From NCBI GenBank assembly GCA_027919835.1, contig JANVFP010000015.1, positions 992,001 to 1,056,000 of the forward strand: a stretch of 64,000 nt of DNA, in the 5' to 3' direction. A program made the position numbers and the translations under genes. The notes beneath the pieces are model-generated. The model had not been told where the DNA came from. It was given only the letters and a program-made list of their open reading frames with translations, and did no database searches. Below are positions 10,143-21,158 of this stretch, one piece after another. Source of the stretch: Lentinula raphanica (lineage: Eukaryota; Basidiomycota; Agaricomycetes; Agaricales; Omphalotaceae). Position 1 is the stretch's first letter. The number at the start of each line of letters is the position of its first letter.

Positions 10143-12653
10143 TCATTCCCCTGTCGTCCCAGCAATAACACTTCCGTGAACTCCCCACTCAACTCCCATC
10201 CCAAACATAATCCACCCGATTGCAATAATACCCGCTGAGGCAACAAGGAACATCCACCTCATCCCATCCATTCCAGGCCTAGCCTTCTTCAGCATCTTCT
10301 CATCCTCCAGCATCCTCTTCTCCTCGAACAAACCATCCTCATCATCCCCAAGCTCCTTATCGTCCTCGTCTACATCCGATCCAGACCCACGGCGACGACG
10401 AGAGATTGGGCTGGCTGCTGCTCCCTTGGCCAACAGTATTCTTACTTCCTCCTGCATCTTCGAGGGCTTCGTCTGGCTGAGTCTTGCAGCAGGGAGTAAG
10501 GTTGGGAACCAGTTCGCTACTATCCATAAAGCGCCGGATACGGCTGTACAGACGAAGGCGTAAACGAGCCATAGGGTGACGGCTGGGTCTAGAGAATCAT
10601 CGGCTGTATCGTCTTGGAGTTTTCCTGCGGCGGTGGTGATGATCACAATAGAGGCTTGGACAACGGATTCTGTGTTTCAAGGATCGTGGATTAGTATACG
10701 TATTGCAATCTGTAAAATGGAAAGGACGTAGGAGGGACCTACTTTTGATAGCAAATGCTGTCGCGAACCATTGAGGGTCCGCAATGATACTTCGTATGAT
10801 CTCGACTTGAGGTGCAGGGGTGACGCACTGTGATTTGTCGTTAGTCCAAAAACCAAGAGAAAGTCATCGCCGAAAGTTTTCTTGCCTGGGCCAAAGCATA
10901 GAAGACATATGCGGCAACTGTGTTCGAAGGATGAGTATTTGACATACGTGAGTGTAAAGCTTGCTGAAACGCACTGAATGTTGGAACAGTATGTGAGAAT
11001 TTCAAGAGTAGCATAGAGATAAGGAACATCATCGCCGATACGAGCACTTGTATCAGATGCGTCAAACACGTCAGATCAACTCTTGCTACCAGTCAACTTC
11101 GCTACTCACAGAACGAAACCCGTTGCCCATAAAGGTCAATAACAATCCCCAAGACCGGTGTCAAGCACGCAGGGAGAAGCAGATAGAAGCTAGACACCCA
11201 TCCGCCGATGACTGCACCTTTCTTCAGGCGCTGTTGGGCAAATTGACTGTCGGAGGAAAGAGGGAAAACATGAAAGTTGTTCAGTTTGACTGAACCCAAT
11301 TACATGGAAAACCAAGCTGATGGATAGAAAAATCACTTACGTTGAGATTGACACAAACGATTGTACACCGGCATTCTCAAAGATAGAGAACAATACCACT
11401 ATCCTATAGATGAAGAGGTAAGAGATGAACGTTCTCAGGAAGCGACAAACTTTCCACTCACCAAAAAGTAACCGGTAACTCTCTTACCGCTTTCAAACTG
11501 AACACCCCACTTCTCAAATGACTCTTCATCGTCAACCCATCTGTATGATCCGTGACTTCGTAGTTCTTAATAAGCCATTTGTCCAAGAAGTACACCCCAA
11601 CAGCGCAGATGACAGAGAACAGGGCGATGATGGCGGATATCCAGAGGGCCCAGGCATATGTTCCAAGGTTGGTAGCGATGATGTTCGCGGTGGACTGGCC
11701 GGTGAATTGGGCTAGGTTGGCTACTCCCCTACATACATACGAATCGAGAAGAGGAGCCGAGTGTTAGAACCGAACGAGACCGCTAAGACCGCTAAGACCG
11801 ACGTTGCCATTAAAGACACTCACCAAATAGCCCCAATCGAGAACGCGAACCCTCCTCCTCTGGCAAAATAAGTCGAGAATATTCGATGCTGAGCATTATC
11901 CAACGAGCCATCTCCGATTGCCGCAATGACTTTTCCGACGATGAGGACAGGGTAGTTGTTGAAGTTGTTCGTCGCGCTGCCCGCCATGACGATGCTTCCG
12001 CCTAGATGGAAGGAGGCCATGATGACAGAGAGAAGAGGTCCGCCCCATTTATCGATACAGAAACCGAAGGAGATGCAGAGAAACGTGTTTACCTAGGAGG
12101 AAGGAAGTGATTAGTATGGAGGCAGATGTGGATGAGATGAGAGGGATAGAAGATATGAGATTGAGGTGAAAGGACGTACGAGATTCGTGCAGGCTACTAG
12201 AGTTGCGAATTGAGAATTGTTGATTTGGACTTCTTTGATGATAGTCGTCTTCAAAGCACTGTATCACAGAATAAGCCAACGCTAACGCGGAGAGGACCTT
12301 ATTCCGCCCACACGATTAAACCCTGAGATGAATAGACAGTCCGTTAATCGAAACACAAGGTCGATTTTGTTTCGTTCACGTACATTAGACCAGTGGTTCC
12401 CGACTGAGTGCTAGCAAATCAGTCGATGTAACAAGAGCGAAGAACATAGAGTCGACTAACAACTTGAAAGACATGTCAAAGTCAAAATCGCTATCCGCCA
12501 TCCAAGAGGTAGCTTTGGTTTTCTTGCACTTGAAGACCGGTCCACAGAGGACTCGGAGTTCTTCGAAATTGTCCCTGCTTGTCCAGAGCCTGAATCGTGT
12601 CGTGAGGCGTACACCAAAGTTGATTCAGTCACTGGAGACTTCGAATCGGCCAT
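10143..12653 (-). CDS. MFS transporter, MFSD1-like
   Basis: A multi-exon membrane transporter. The start MADSKSPVTESTL is followed by a Ser-rich cytosolic tail and the first helix (WRIAILTLTCLS). Later exons give INNSQFATLVACTNL, then GDGSLDNAQHRIF and GGGFAFSIGAIWG, which are typical of fungal relatives of MFSD1 (a lysosomal dipeptide carrier in animals). A helix pair follows (WALWISAIIALFSVICAVGVYF), and the C-terminal exon has an acidic loop (SDVDEDDKELGDDEDG) between two helices, ending at 10143. A vacuolar or endomembrane location is inferred from the family. Exons 2-3 near 12250-12400 are short and I could not fix their junctions. Confidence 0.75.
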
Positions 12654-14443
12654 CGGTGTTCAAGTGGCCAAACAATATGTTTTGGACAGAAGAAGGAGGT
12701 AGGACAAGGGGGTTTGAAGCGAGTTAGAGACATGCATTATAAAGCTTTTCGAGAACTGGAAGGATACCTTCTGTGTTCGGATGACGGGCTGTAACGGGAG
12801 AACCGTTCATTCAGAAAACTCAACGCCGCGAGGAACAAGTCGACGAAAAGGGAAATCAGATAACCAGGGGTATCTTATCAGATGAGATAGAGCTTGACTT
12901 ATCTGATGTTCTCTTCCGTAACACGACAGGTTCTTCCAAGGACCTATATCTTCACCGACCCAAATATGACAGAAACTCCCATATCCTTGTGAACATAACG
13001 AGAGAGACGCTGGGAAACGGGTCTCCGGTATTGGGTTGCCAAGACTGACCGAGCCTTTTTTTCGCCTTCAAGTAAAGCCGCGTTGGACGCCATCCTAAGA
13101 AAAACCTGGTTGGTTCAAGTTAGGTTGATCTCGTAGGCACATGTTTTGTCTGCGCATGGAGTGCATCGGTGTGCGTGCGCATGAAGCTGGTATCAGAAAA
13201 ACAAAGATGGTTTATTTCTCTCGAGAGTGAGCCTTTGCCAAATCTCGAATCCTTACGAACTTTCCCAGCATCCGCGTCTTTCATCGACATACTCCGACTG
13301 TGACGGTTCCATATGAGCTGCAAACAGTTTGAATTCGTCTTTTCTTTGATAGATGGACAGATTATACATAGAGGAGTCATAAGTTATATCTGCCAGTCTG
13401 TCGGTATATAAGCACACATTAGAAAAGATACTCTCGCCCGAAAGAAGACCGAGCGATTTTACTTACCCTTCAACATCGCCACTGATAACTAGGACAAAAA
13501 CTGTCCTCTGTGTGTGCAGCGCGTCGTCCGGTCGTATTCGCGAGTGTGAAGGATGTGCCTGCAAAAAATCAACCGCCAGAACACTGATAATAATAATCAA
13601 TGAGTCCGCGGCTAGAGACTGAAAAAAGAAGAGTTACACGCACCTCTCCAATTATAGACATTCTCTCAGAGTGGCTCAGAGTCTCTTTATGAAGAATTGA
13701 AACCTGGGCCTGGAGATCTGATATATAGCACCCGGATAACACCCTGCTGGATTTGGTTGCTCATTGAAGACCGGGTCTTGAGCTCACCGCACATAAAGAC
13801 GTGACTCCTGGGTTCTAGACGAGCAAGACAGAGCAAGACTAAATGTCCAAGCGCACATCGTCGTCCCTGAGTCCAGAGAGCACCAGAAAGTCCTTGACTC
13901 TCAGTTGAGCAACATCATAAAAAGTTGCAATTTCGAAATTTGAACGGCGATGCGGACGATGAACGGCTGACTACACCCGTGAGTTTTGTGTGTAGTTTCG
14001 ACCTTGCATGAGTTCAAGGCTTCCTCAGCCAGCTTTGTGAGCGCATGGAGTAGAATAAGCTGTTTCTTGCTGGAACGTATGCGGCCACATGAGTGTTCAG
14101 AAGGAACATGAAGAGATGCTGAGAAGCTCAAAAGTTGACTTGTAATAGGATTGGCGTTTCTATACTTACAAAAAAGGAAATCATTGATTTATTATTGACC
14201 GTCGTATGATGATTGTAATTCGTGGACGTGCTTCTCTTTCTACTGAGCCAGCTACTCAGTTTTTTGGCCCAAACGAAGAACCAGGTGCTGGAAGCTCTGT
14301 CTGTTCTGTGTTTGTCGAGTTCTGACAGATAGGTAAGCAATAAATAGCCTTGATGATCCAACTTACGTCCGTCATATCCCCATCACAGGCTGACCATCCT
14401 TCTTCCACCTCTCATCCACGCGTTCCAGTAACTCACCAGAACA
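12654..14443. other. 1.8 kb intergenic region between divergent genes
   Basis: This separates the start of the minus-strand MFS gene from the plus-strand pali gene and so carries both promoters. Only short unsupported frames are present. A TATATA-type element (gatatatagcacc) lies near 13720. I find no RNA gene or transposon ends. Confidence 0.4.
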
Positions 14444-15281
14444 ATGAAGCCTGAACACAAACCTCTCAGAGCATACCGGACAATCTCATTGATATGCGTC
14501 TTTCTGCTCTTTTCAGCCTTTGTCCTCCTCCTGCTCGTTGGAGTGTCGTTGCCGATTGTCCACCCAGTGTATATCATGAGGGTATATGCGACACCAACAG
14601 GACCTGAGACGTCGTTGGATACGGAGCTGAGGTTTGGAGTGTGGGGTGTATGCGCTTATAGGTAAGTACGCAGTGGCCAATGTCTGCCTTTGAGGCTTGG
14701 AAGGATGATGGAAAAACCTTGTCAGTCAGCTCAATCCTCCGTCTGTCCTCAATGACGACGGTCTCTGTTACGGGCCCCGCCTAGGCTACCAAGATGTCAT
14801 ACCTGCCTCAATTCTGGCTCAAATCGGACTATCAACCGCCCTTCTCGACGCAGCACTAAAAGGCCTTCTAGCCGTGCTCATCATTCACATCGTCGCCGCG
14901 GGCTTCTCTCTCGCTGGGCTCTTCACCTCACTTTTCCTCGCCTCACATGGTATGACAATTCTCTCTCTTGTCCTGACCGTCATCACCGCGATCTTGGCCA
15001 CGGTGGTGTTCGTGGTTGATGTGGTGATCACTGCGGTGGCGAGGGCGAAGATACCCGAGTTTGCGAGCGGGCTGCAGGTTGGGGTAGGGAATGGAGTTTG
15101 GATGGTGCTTGCTGCCCTCGTGGCGTCTTGGGCCGGTGTCGTGTTTCTTTCTGCGAGAGCGTGTTTCTGTTGTGGTGTTCGAAGGCAGGTTGTTTCTCTC
15201 CTCAAACTCGATCCAGCTCATGGTTTTATGCAGACGGGACTACAAATATTGAGCTCGAGGGAATCTCTTTCACGATTTTGA
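14444..15281 (+). CDS. SUR7/pali-family four-helix membrane protein
   Basis: Two exons, 14444-14661 and 14726-15281, joined in frame at an AG|T serine codon, give about 257 residues. The layout is that of the SUR7/Rim9 (pali) family: a first helix near residues 16-38 (ISLICVFLLFSAFVLLLL), an extracellular loop with LRFGVWGVCAYR and later CYGPRLGY, which fit the family's G-x-x-G-x-C pattern, then three more helices (LAVLIIHIVAAGFSLAG, MTILSLVLTVITAILAT, GVWMVLAALVASWAGVVF) and a short cytosolic tail with CFCCGVRR. Relatives act at eisosomes or in ambient pH sensing; which role applies here is unknown. Confidence 0.78.
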
Positions 15282-16238
15282 TGATGCGTTATATTACGAA
15301 GCATGAGTATCGATTGTCTCTCATACCTAATTCCATGCAATGAAGGATACCAAAAAGGATCATCACAGGATATGGGAGATGCCACGGCAAAAGCCTCCAA
15401 GGCAAGACCACTAAGCTCGCTCAGTAGGTTGAGGTGTTCGTGTTATCAGGATATGATGAAGCCAGTCTCTACATGAGCATATAGTGATCACAGCGAATGA
15501 TTTGGGAACGGCCTGCAGATCGAATGAAAACGATTCGGGCTGTTTGGTGCTCAGTGCCGCGCGACAATCGTAGCGCCACGTCTTGGGCAGGTGCTGTGTT
15601 TCTTTCCTTTGCTTCGATTCGATCATGACGCGACTCATTCTTCGAGTATCAAGGATTCGCGTTCTGTATATCGACTTATGGGTATTATCATTTTGCTAAT
15701 GATGTGCTATGTGGAGACGATATACTTATCACGAAGACAGCATGAGCATCGACTGTGTTTCATCATGATTTCACTATGCAACAAAGGATACAAGAAATGA
15801 TTATTACAGGACATGGGAGACAAGACCGAGCTCGCTCCGTAGCTCAGCATACTCTCAGTAGGTCGGGGCATTCGTGTTATCAATTACTGTGCATTAAACT
15901 GTCACAGACAGCTGAACATAGACACAGGGATGAAGCTATTTCGACTACCAATCGACCGAGGGTTTCTCCAAATGACAGCTTGGCTGAATCCCCCCTTCTT
16001 CAACCTCAAATTGTCCAAGGATCTGAAGGCGGGAAGATCTAAGAATGGGAAATATTAGAGTCAGACTCGAGATCGTACTAGCTATGTCGAAAAATGAGAG
16101 AACATGCCTTCAGGATAACCCAGCCCATCCAGCAGTGTAGGCTTTAGTCGGCCTTCATGTCCAGCAGTCAAGAAAGGGGATTATGATTCGAAGAAATGGA
16201 GTAGTCTTACCCTCCTGTCTTCCAGTCACTACGATACC
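15282..16238. repeat. Repeated spacer modules of the small secreted protein array
   Basis: Two diverged copies of the same module lie here. One spans about 15330-15480 and the other 15755-16060. They share a segment near gcaa(c)aaaggatacaa, a cattcgtgttatca motif and a gacagctgaacatagacacag stretch followed by ttcgactaccaatcgaccgagg. The same module recurs at about 17350-17700 and 18730-18985. It is non-coding spacer duplicated together with the genes. Confidence 0.7.
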
Positions 16239-16849
16239 TCATTGCAATGGCTTCCCACCGAAGGCTTTATAGTATTCTTCCAATATCTTGGTAGCGTCAC
16301 GGTCCTCGGAACCTTCCGGCTGTCCACATGGATTTTTGTGGACGTCGTTGTGGATGTTGCGGATGTGGTCTAGCAAACCGTAATCTTGTTGCAGAGGCTC
16401 TGCTTTGAGGACAAATGCCATCATCTTCCATTGTTCATCTATAATCTCTTGAACAATCGCTTGCAAGATAGTAATCGCACAAACATACCTGATGGTCCAA
16501 GGCCTAGCGAGCAAAGGAAGAACAAATCATCAGAGACTCGTCATTCTGGTATAAATTGGAGAAAATGATGATTACAGATATGCTTGCGACAGTCTCCATC
16601 TGGTGCCGGTGACCTCAGCCCAGAGTATCTAGATGTGGCAGAACTCTGAATCGGAGCTTCTTGACTATCTGCCCCGAGTGCCGTTGACTTGCTAGATGAT
16701 TCGGGTGCAGGACTCTGACTCTGAGCTCCTTGACTATCTGCACCTCGAGGAACGAGTTCACGGCACACATGAGCTGGGGCAGCGATGACTCCGGCGCCGG
16801 CGCTGAGAGCGAGGAGTATGATAGGAAGGATAGTGCGGGTGTAAAGCAT
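16239..16849 (-). CDS. Small secreted protein, array copy 1 (altered C-terminus)
   Basis: The start MLYTRTILPIILLAL begins a classic signal peptide, with cleavage expected after VIAA-APA. The mature part begins with HVCRELVPRGAD, then a Ser/Gln/Pro-rich repeat (GADSQ twice). Short introns flank a 15-base exon that supplies C-L-G-P-S before the EQW segment. The last exon has NPCGQPEGSEDRDATK, then EEYYKAF. Against copies 2 and 3, the reading frame is lost after the YY motif, so the protein ends early at 16239 with GGKPLQ; the homologous downstream sequence (RYRSDWK) continues in another frame. It could be a shortened but functional protein or a recent pseudogene. Confidence 0.6.
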
Positions 16850-17747
16850 TGTGAAATCGATAGACGGCAGAGTTGAACACTGGGTGGAATGAGATATTGC
16901 AAGGCTGCGCAAGATTTTGTTCGATGAGTCGAGTGTTGTATGTCGAAATATAGCGAGACCAGCTCTTGGGGGGAGAAACAGAATGAACGAGGTACTTTCT
17001 CTATTTACGTCTTGACTCGTCGGCAATTCACGCGCATATCCTAGATATCGACTTTGGAGCCAGGGCCCAGGACTGAACAGTGAAATCCGATGGCAGGAAC
17101 ATAGAGACAATCAAGTACACCAGTGATCTTCGGCTGCACTGGTACTATAGAGGTCCCCATTGCACAAGATGTGAACATATCCAAGTAGTAGTTTCAACGC
17201 TCTAGGCTCAGAAAGAACTTAAGAGGAGAAGTCCGACACAGAAAAGCGCACCCGATGTTCACTGGATACCCGGATACGTGCATGTGGAAGGAGGTGGAAG
17301 AAGAGGCAGTATGCCAAGCATCAGTGTGGCCCCGTACTATTTCATGCTCTCTATCATGATGCAACGAAGGATACAACGTAAGCATTCTTACAGGACTGGA
17401 AATCTGAAAAGCCTCTGGCAGGGTAAGACCGAGCTTGGCACTCCGCAGCCCAGTCGGTCGCACTCTCAGAAGGTGGAGGCATTCATGGTATCCATAATCC
17501 GTCTCTATGCATTGGAAACTGTCGCAGACAGCTCTGGTACACAGACACAGTAATGAAGTTATTTCGACTACCGACCGACCGAGTATTTCCCATCCGACTG
17601 ACAGCTTGACTCGTCCCCCTTCTTCAACCTCAAATTGTCCAAGGACTTGAAGACGGGAAGATCTAAGGAAGGGAAATGTTGAGTCAGAGAGATCGTAGCC
17701 TCTAGCTATGTCGTGAGAGAGCACACCTTCACCCTCCGAATTGAGTT
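16850..17747. repeat. Spacer between secreted protein copies 1 and 2
   Basis: The first 250 bases are the leader and promoter of copy 1 and closely match the leaders of copies 2 and 3 (aggctgcgcaagattttgttcgatgagtcgagtgttg). The rest, about 17200-17700, is another copy of the array spacer module. A related stretch (gcgcaccc...gtgcatgtgg) recurs near 20640-20690, outside the array. Confidence 0.65.
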
Positions 17748-18441
17748 CTATTGAGTCCCCCAGGATCTAAGATATGCATAATCCTTGTCTTTCTCGACCT
17801 TCATGATGGGTCCAGCAATCAGACACGGTAATTGTAAATTGGAGGAATGTAATCTTACCCTCTCCTTGTCAAAATCTTTTTTAAAGCCGCTGACCGTGAG
17901 CGCATCGTAGTAGCTTTTCAGTACTTGAGCAGCATCAGGCTGGCCATCAGAACTTTGTGCTGGTCGTCCACAGGGATTCTCCTTGACTTCTGAGACGACT
18001 TCGATTAGGAATTTAATTTTGCTCTCTCGAATGATATCCAGATGATCTTCAAAGAAGTTTATCATATTCCATTGTTCAGCTGAAATAGACCATGACGACC
18101 TCAGCATCTGTTGTCAGAATTAGTCGTACTACGAACATACGTGATGGTCCCGGGCCTAGTGAGAAAAGGGTGGATGGATTATTGATTCGTGACTCGTCAG
18201 CAAGGGATCAGAAATCGAGCGGGAGAAAACCGTACTTACACTGATGCCACGAAAGTGTACTACACCGTCGAAATTCTTCAGATTTGGTCGGACGTTGAGG
18301 TGCAGAACTCTGACTCTGAGCTTCTTGACCATCTGCACCTCGAGGAACGAGGTCACGGCACACATGAGCTGGGGCAGCGATGACTCCGGCGCAGGCGAGA
18401 GCAAGAAACATAGAAGGAAGGATGGTGCGGGTGTAAAGCAT
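17748..18441 (-). CDS. Small secreted protein, array copy 2
   Basis: Splices cleanly into about 160 residues. A signal peptide (MLYTRTILPSMFLALACA) precedes HVCRDLVPRGADGQEAQSQ. A 15-base internal exon encodes C-P-G-P-S across phase-1 junctions. The next exon begins EQWNMINFFEDHLDII and includes NPCGRPAQ. A final intron follows DKER, and the last exon is VEKDKDYAYLRSWGTQ-stop. Four cysteines remain in the mature chain, consistent with disulfides in an extracellular protein. I know of no named family. Size, signal peptide and tandem expansion fit a fungal secreted effector-like protein; that role is inference. Confidence 0.72.
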
Positions 18442-18962
18442 TGTGAAATTGATAGACGGCAGAGTTGAACACTGGGTGGAATGAGATATTGCAAGGCTGC
18501 GCAAGATTTTGTTCGATGAGTCGAGTGTTGGATGACGAAATATAGTGAGACCAGCTCTTGGGGGGAAATCAGAATGAACGAGGTTTTCCCTATATACTTT
18601 GTGAGTCGGCAATTCACGCGCATATCCTAGATATGTATCGATTTTGGAGCCAGGGTCCAGGACTGAAATCCGATGGCAGGGACATAGAGACAATCAAGTA
18701 CATCAGTGATCTCCGGCTGCACTGGTACTATCAGTGGGTCATACTCTCAGTAGATTGGGGCATTCGTGCTATCAGTTGTGACTACGCATTGTAAACCGTC
18801 GCAGACAGCTTTACATAGACACAGTGATGAAGCTATTTCGACTACCAATCGACCGAGGGCTTCCCATCCGACTGACAGCATGACTGAGTCTCTCCCGTTC
18901 TTCAACCTCGAATTGTCCAAAGACTTGAAGACGGTAAGATCTAAGAACGAGAAATGTTAGAG
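18442..18962. repeat. Leader and spacer between secreted protein copies 2 and 3
   Basis: Contains the copy 2 promoter, with a TATATA-like element (ccctatatacttt, read on the minus strand) near 18590, and the shared leader block. A truncated spacer module follows at about 18730-18960. Confidence 0.6.
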
Positions 18963-19793
18963 TCAGAGAGATCGTACTAGACATGTCGTGAGAGAGCACA
19001 CCTTCCCTTGATGAGTCCCCCAGGATTTATAGTACTCATATTCTGCGTCTTTCTTGTCCTTCATGTAGGTGCAGCAGTCAGACACGGTGATTGTAAATCG
19101 GAAGAATATAGTAGTCTTACCCTCTTCTCGTCAAAATATCTTTTCAGAACGCCGGCCGTGAACATCTGGTAGTAGGATTCCAGTACTTTAGTAGCATCGC
19201 GGTCGTCAAGATGTTCTGGTTGTCTACTGCAAGGATTGTTCTTGACTTGGTCGACGATATTGATTAGAAATTTGTATTCGCTCTCTCGAAAGATATCCTG
19301 ATTGCGATCAAAGAATTCTATCAACTTCCGTTGTTCAGCTGAAATCGACCACGATGACCTCAGCAACTGTAGTCAAAATCAGTCGTACTACGAACATACC
19401 TGAGGGTCCCGGGCCTAGCGAGAAAAGGGTGGATGGATTATCGATTCGTGACTCGTCAGCAAGGGATCAGAAATCGAGCTGGAGAAAACCGTACTCACAA
19501 TAATGGCCCAGATCACCACACCGTCGAAAGTCTCTTCCATAGTAAGCCTCAGCTTTGATTGGATCTTGAGGTGGAGAACTCTGAATTCGAGTTTTTTGAC
19601 TATCTGCCCCGAGTGCCGTTGACTTGCTAGATGATTCGGGGGCAGGACTCTGACTGGGCGACCGAGCCTCTTGACTATCTGCACCTCGAGGAACGAGGTC
19701 ACGGCACACATGAGCTGGGGCAGCATTGACTCCGGATCCGGCGCCGGCAAGAGCGAGGAGCATGGTAAGGAGGATAGCGCGGCTGTAAAGCAT
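18963..19793 (-). CDS. Small secreted protein, array copy 3
   Basis: Starts at MLYSRAILLTMLLALAG (19793), chosen because it aligns with copies 1 and 2; an in-frame ATG 33 bases upstream exists but would spoil the signal peptide. The mature part carries HVCRDLVPRGADSQ and a GADSQ repeat like copy 1. The 15-base exon encodes C-P-G-P-S, followed by AEQRKLIEFFDRNQ, NPCSRQPE and ESYYQMF. After the last intron the chain is DKKDAEYEYYKSWGT and then a longer tail (HQGKVCSLTTCLVRSL) because the stop seen in copy 2 is absent. Function unknown. Confidence 0.7.
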
Positions 19794-21158
19794 TGGAAAT
19801 CGATAGACGGCAGAGGTTTCAAACACTTGGTGGAATGAGATATAGCACTGCGCAAGATTTTGTTCGATGAGTCGAGTGTTGGATGTCGGAATATAGTGAG
19901 ACCAGCTCTTGGAGGGGAATCAAGATGAACGAGGTACTTGGCCCTAAATACATTGTGGGTTGGCAATTCGCGCGCAATGACTCCATAGTCACAGGAAAAA
20001 TCAGAAAAGACTCGGTGGGCTGCGACCTGTTGCGGCGATGTAAGGATTTCAAAACCAGGCGGATGAAACGAACTCCAATAGACTCCAATATCGGACTAGT
20101 ACTCCAATTCGATGAAGGAGATACTTGAGAAGGTCGAGCTCATCAAGGATCATCGACACCTGTCACCCGTACTAGCCCGTACTGCTATCTGATACGATTT
20201 CACTCATTCCGATTCGACGCTATTTGACGGGATTTTTGGCACTGGAGGTCTGGGGCTCAAGCGCTCATCAGTAATCGCCGACCAATGAAAAATTGAGACC
20301 ATATTGCCAGGATTTGCTTTACATAGAATGGTATCAGATGGTAACTATCCAGCCTCATCTCAGCGCCTCTCGTGGAGCCCTGGAGGCCTTCGCAGCGCGA
20401 TAAAATTTTTAACAATAAAAGGGTTGCGAACTTGCGTTGATGTCGTCCTAAAGGCACGTAGATTTTCGAGCCAGAACCTGCCAGAAGTGAACTTCGATGG
20501 CAGCCAGGTGGGATATAGAGACCAACTCATCAGTGTATTCTGGTACCAATGCACAAGGTGAGAATAGTTAAAGTGAATTCAAGTCCTTTTATCGTGGCTT
20601 TTGCCATTCTCTGGAAAGAGGAGGAACGGCTGAGACACAAAAAGGCGCATCCCATGATACCGGATATGTGCATGTGGCGGGTGAGGGAGTAAGGCAAGCT
20701 GCAGCAACGGTGTATCATGATTCATGATGGCTGTGTTGAGCCTTGTTGAGCATTGGCTGAGATAATTAGATCGTTGGAGTCTGGAGACCGACGCCTTGTT
20801 CGCCTACTACGTTTCTTCCTTCGGTGGGCATCGGGATTGAACAGTTCGAATTGAGAACGATGATTTCAGGAGCATTCAGGCTTGATAAAGCAGCTTCAGA
20901 ATGGTATGTAGATGGGGTTAGTTGAATATGGAAAACAGCTCACAACTACAACCTTGGAGCAAGTACGATGCACAGGATGCTGGTCGGCTCTCTGAACATG
21001 GTAGACTGGTTTGAGTGAATAGCTTGACAGTATTAGTCTGATTAGCCAGCTTGTAGTCTACGAAGAAGGTAGTTGTAGAAGAGAGTCGTGGATGCAAATG
21101 AAATGATCACATGGCCATTTTTGCACTTTTCCATCACTCACCACCCAGACGATGCGAA
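19794..21158. other. Intergenic with decayed array sequence
   Basis: Holds the leader of secreted protein copy 3 (about 19800-19980). Around 20570-20720 there is a stretch similar to 17200-17350, so an older array unit appears to have decayed here. No coding exon is supported. The right end is the promoter of the plus-strand membrane protein gene. Confidence 0.45.

Noticed and set aside
19793..19826. Upstream in-frame ATG for secreted protein copy 3
   Set aside because: It would place a polar stretch (FETSAVYRF) before the signal peptide, and it is not conserved in copies 1 and 2.
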